The position numbers and the translations under genes are program-made. A DNA stretch of 5,767 nucleotides from Acidobacteriaceae bacterium (GTDB taxonomy: Bacteria; Acidobacteriota; Terriglobia; Terriglobales; Acidobacteriaceae), in assembly GCA_027307295.1 (NCBI GenBank), contig DAHUXF010000205.1, forward strand, positions 1-5,767. The letters are read 5' to 3'. Shown piece after piece: positions 4,840-5,767 of this stretch (positions are counted from its first letter, which is position 1; every line of letters begins with the position of its first letter). The notes under the pieces were generated by a model. That model did no database searches. It was not told where the DNA came from and worked only from the letters and a program-made list of their open reading frames with translations.

Positions 4840-5767
4840 CTATGCTGTCGTCTTCTTGCGCCGGTCCACCATGTTTTCCAGCATGTGCGTGGCAAATTCG
4901 CTGGTCTTGACTTTGGTTGAGCCCGGCATCAGGCGCTCAAAGTCATAGGTAACAAATTTTGCCTGGATCGTCGCTTCCAATGACGTTTCAATCAGCCGCG
5001 CCGCTTCCGTCCAACCCAGATAGTCCAGCATCATCACGCCTGAAAGAATGACAGATCCAGGATTGATTACGTCCTTGTCAGCATATTTCGGCGCTGTGCC
5101 GTGTGTGGCTTCAAACACGGCATGCTGGTCGCCCACATTCGCGCCGGGAGCAATTCCCAGGCCGCCTACCTGCGCGGCGCATGCGTCAGAGATGTAGTCG
5201 CCGTTAAGATTGGGGGTGGCCAGAATGTCATATTCTGAGGGACGGATAATCACCTGCTGAAAGATGGAATCTGCAATGCGGTCATTGACCATGATCTTCT
5301 TTTTCCAAGCGCCATTGCCGTGTGATTTGCCGATGGACTCCAGCACGTCTTTCACTTCCGCGTAGACTTCCTGCTTGAAGCTCTCCGGAGCAAAATCCAT
5401 ACCAGGTTCAACCATGGCGGCGTTCTGCTCCACGCTCAGGTTCGGGTTCTTGTCTTTATTGTCCAGAATCCAGCTTTCACGTTCAGTCACAATCTGATCA
5501 CGAAATTCATCGCGCGCCACTTCGTAACCCCATTCGCGAAACGCGCCTTCGGTAAATTTCTGGATGTTGCCTTTGTGCACCAGGGTCACAGTTTTCAGGC
5601 CGTTATCGATCGCATGCTGAATCGCCATGCGCACCAGGCGCTTTGTTCCGGTCACCGAGATCGGTTTGATGCCGATTCCCGAGTCCAGACGGATCTGCTT
5701 CTTGCCGCCCTTCAGCATATCCTTGTTCAGGAAGTCGATCAGGCGGGCGCAGTCAGCGGTTCCCTGC
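4840..5767 (-). CDS. icd: NADP-dependent isocitrate dehydrogenase (partial; N-terminus beyond the right edge)
   Basis: It decarboxylates isocitrate to 2-oxoglutarate with NADP+ in the TCA cycle. The visible part is 308 residues and the stop is TAG at 4840-4842; the frame stays open to the window edge, beyond an internal Met at 5716-5718 that is not the start. By comparison with E. coli Icd, about 170 N-terminal residues are missing, including the region of the AceK phosphorylation serine. Residues matching the E. coli catalytic and metal ligands are present: K65 (VHKGNI; K230), D166 (IADS; D283), D190 and D194 (NGDYISD; D307, D311). NADP-contacting K227, Y228, Y274 and R278 (E. coli K344, Y345, Y391, R395) are also kept. 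Between K65 and the metal-binding helix it carries about 48 residues more than E. coli Icd (roughly 90-155), as I recall for cyanobacterial-type enzymes of about 475 residues. It lies directly upstream of mdh on the same strand. Confidence 0.96.
   Translation of the reverse strand, partial: QGTADCARLIDFLNKDMLKGGKKQIRLDSGIGIKPISVTGTKRLVRMAIQHAIDNGLKTVTLVHKGNIQKFTEGAFREWGYEVARDEFRDQIVTERESWILDNKDKNPNLSVEQNAAMVEPGMDFAPESFKQEVYAEVKDVLESIGKSHGNGAWKKKIMVNDRIADSIFQQVIIRPSEYDILATPNLNGDYISDACAAQVGGLGIAPGANVGDQHAVFEATHGTAPKYADKDVINPGSVILSGVMMLDYLGWTEAARLIETSLEATIQAKFVTYDFERLMPGSTKVKTSEFATHMLENMVDRRKKTTA

Noticed and set aside
5283..5288. Asparagine in isocitrate dehydrogenase (V-N-D-R) where E. coli has lysine, first suspected to be loss of the catalytic lysine.
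   Set aside because: Counting back from D307/D311 shows this E. coli residue is K278, not K230; the true catalytic lysine lies in VHKGNI and is present.

Overview
The window looks like chromosomal core and accessory DNA from a free-living Gram-negative-type bacterium, most likely an acidobacterium (Terriglobia/Koribacter-like). This is an inference from protein style (cyclophilins with a TDP-TGKK insert, an isocitrate dehydrogenase of the long cyanobacterial-like type, an LDH-like malate dehydrogenase, a zinc-finger anti-sigma with a helical-repeat tail) and from a base composition that looks mid-50s % GC by eye. No database search was possible. I see no mobile element, CRISPR array, tRNA or rRNA, and no strong sign of recent transfer.

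Left block (1-1559, minus strand, read right to left): an ECF-type sigma-70 family factor, then by a 4-base ATGA overlap a membrane-anchored anti-sigma factor (zinc-finger domain, one transmembrane helix, C-terminal HEAT-like repeats). After an 80-90 base spacer comes the first ten codons of a third gene, with a good ribosome binding site, that leaves the window at its left edge. This is a cotranscribed envelope-signalling type unit: the anti-sigma would hold the sigma factor at the inner membrane until a signal reaches its outside domain.

Middle block (1723-3686, plus strand, divergent from the sigma gene): two cyclophilin-type peptidyl-prolyl isomerases in tandem, the first with a signal peptide and the second without, followed after 12 bases by an unrecognised protein with one N-terminal membrane anchor. 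The pair gives one folding catalyst outside and one inside the cytoplasmic membrane. The 160-base divergent intergenic region holds inverted repeats that can pair in two mutually exclusive ways.

Right block (3778-5767, minus strand): malate dehydrogenase (mdh) preceded by the C-terminal two thirds of NADP-dependent isocitrate dehydrogenase (icd, truncated by the window edge). Both are TCA-cycle enzymes. The 135 bases between them hold a plausible sigma-70-type promoter and a perfect 7-bp hairpin in what would be the mdh leader. The plus-strand and minus-strand blocks converge at 3687-3777, where an imperfect hairpin may end transcription from both sides.

Nothing here amounts to a clearly new biological system. 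The points most worth a second look are the architecture of the anti-sigma factor, the differing active sites of the two cyclophilins, the unrecognised membrane-anchored protein beside them, and the two intergenic RNA/DNA structures.
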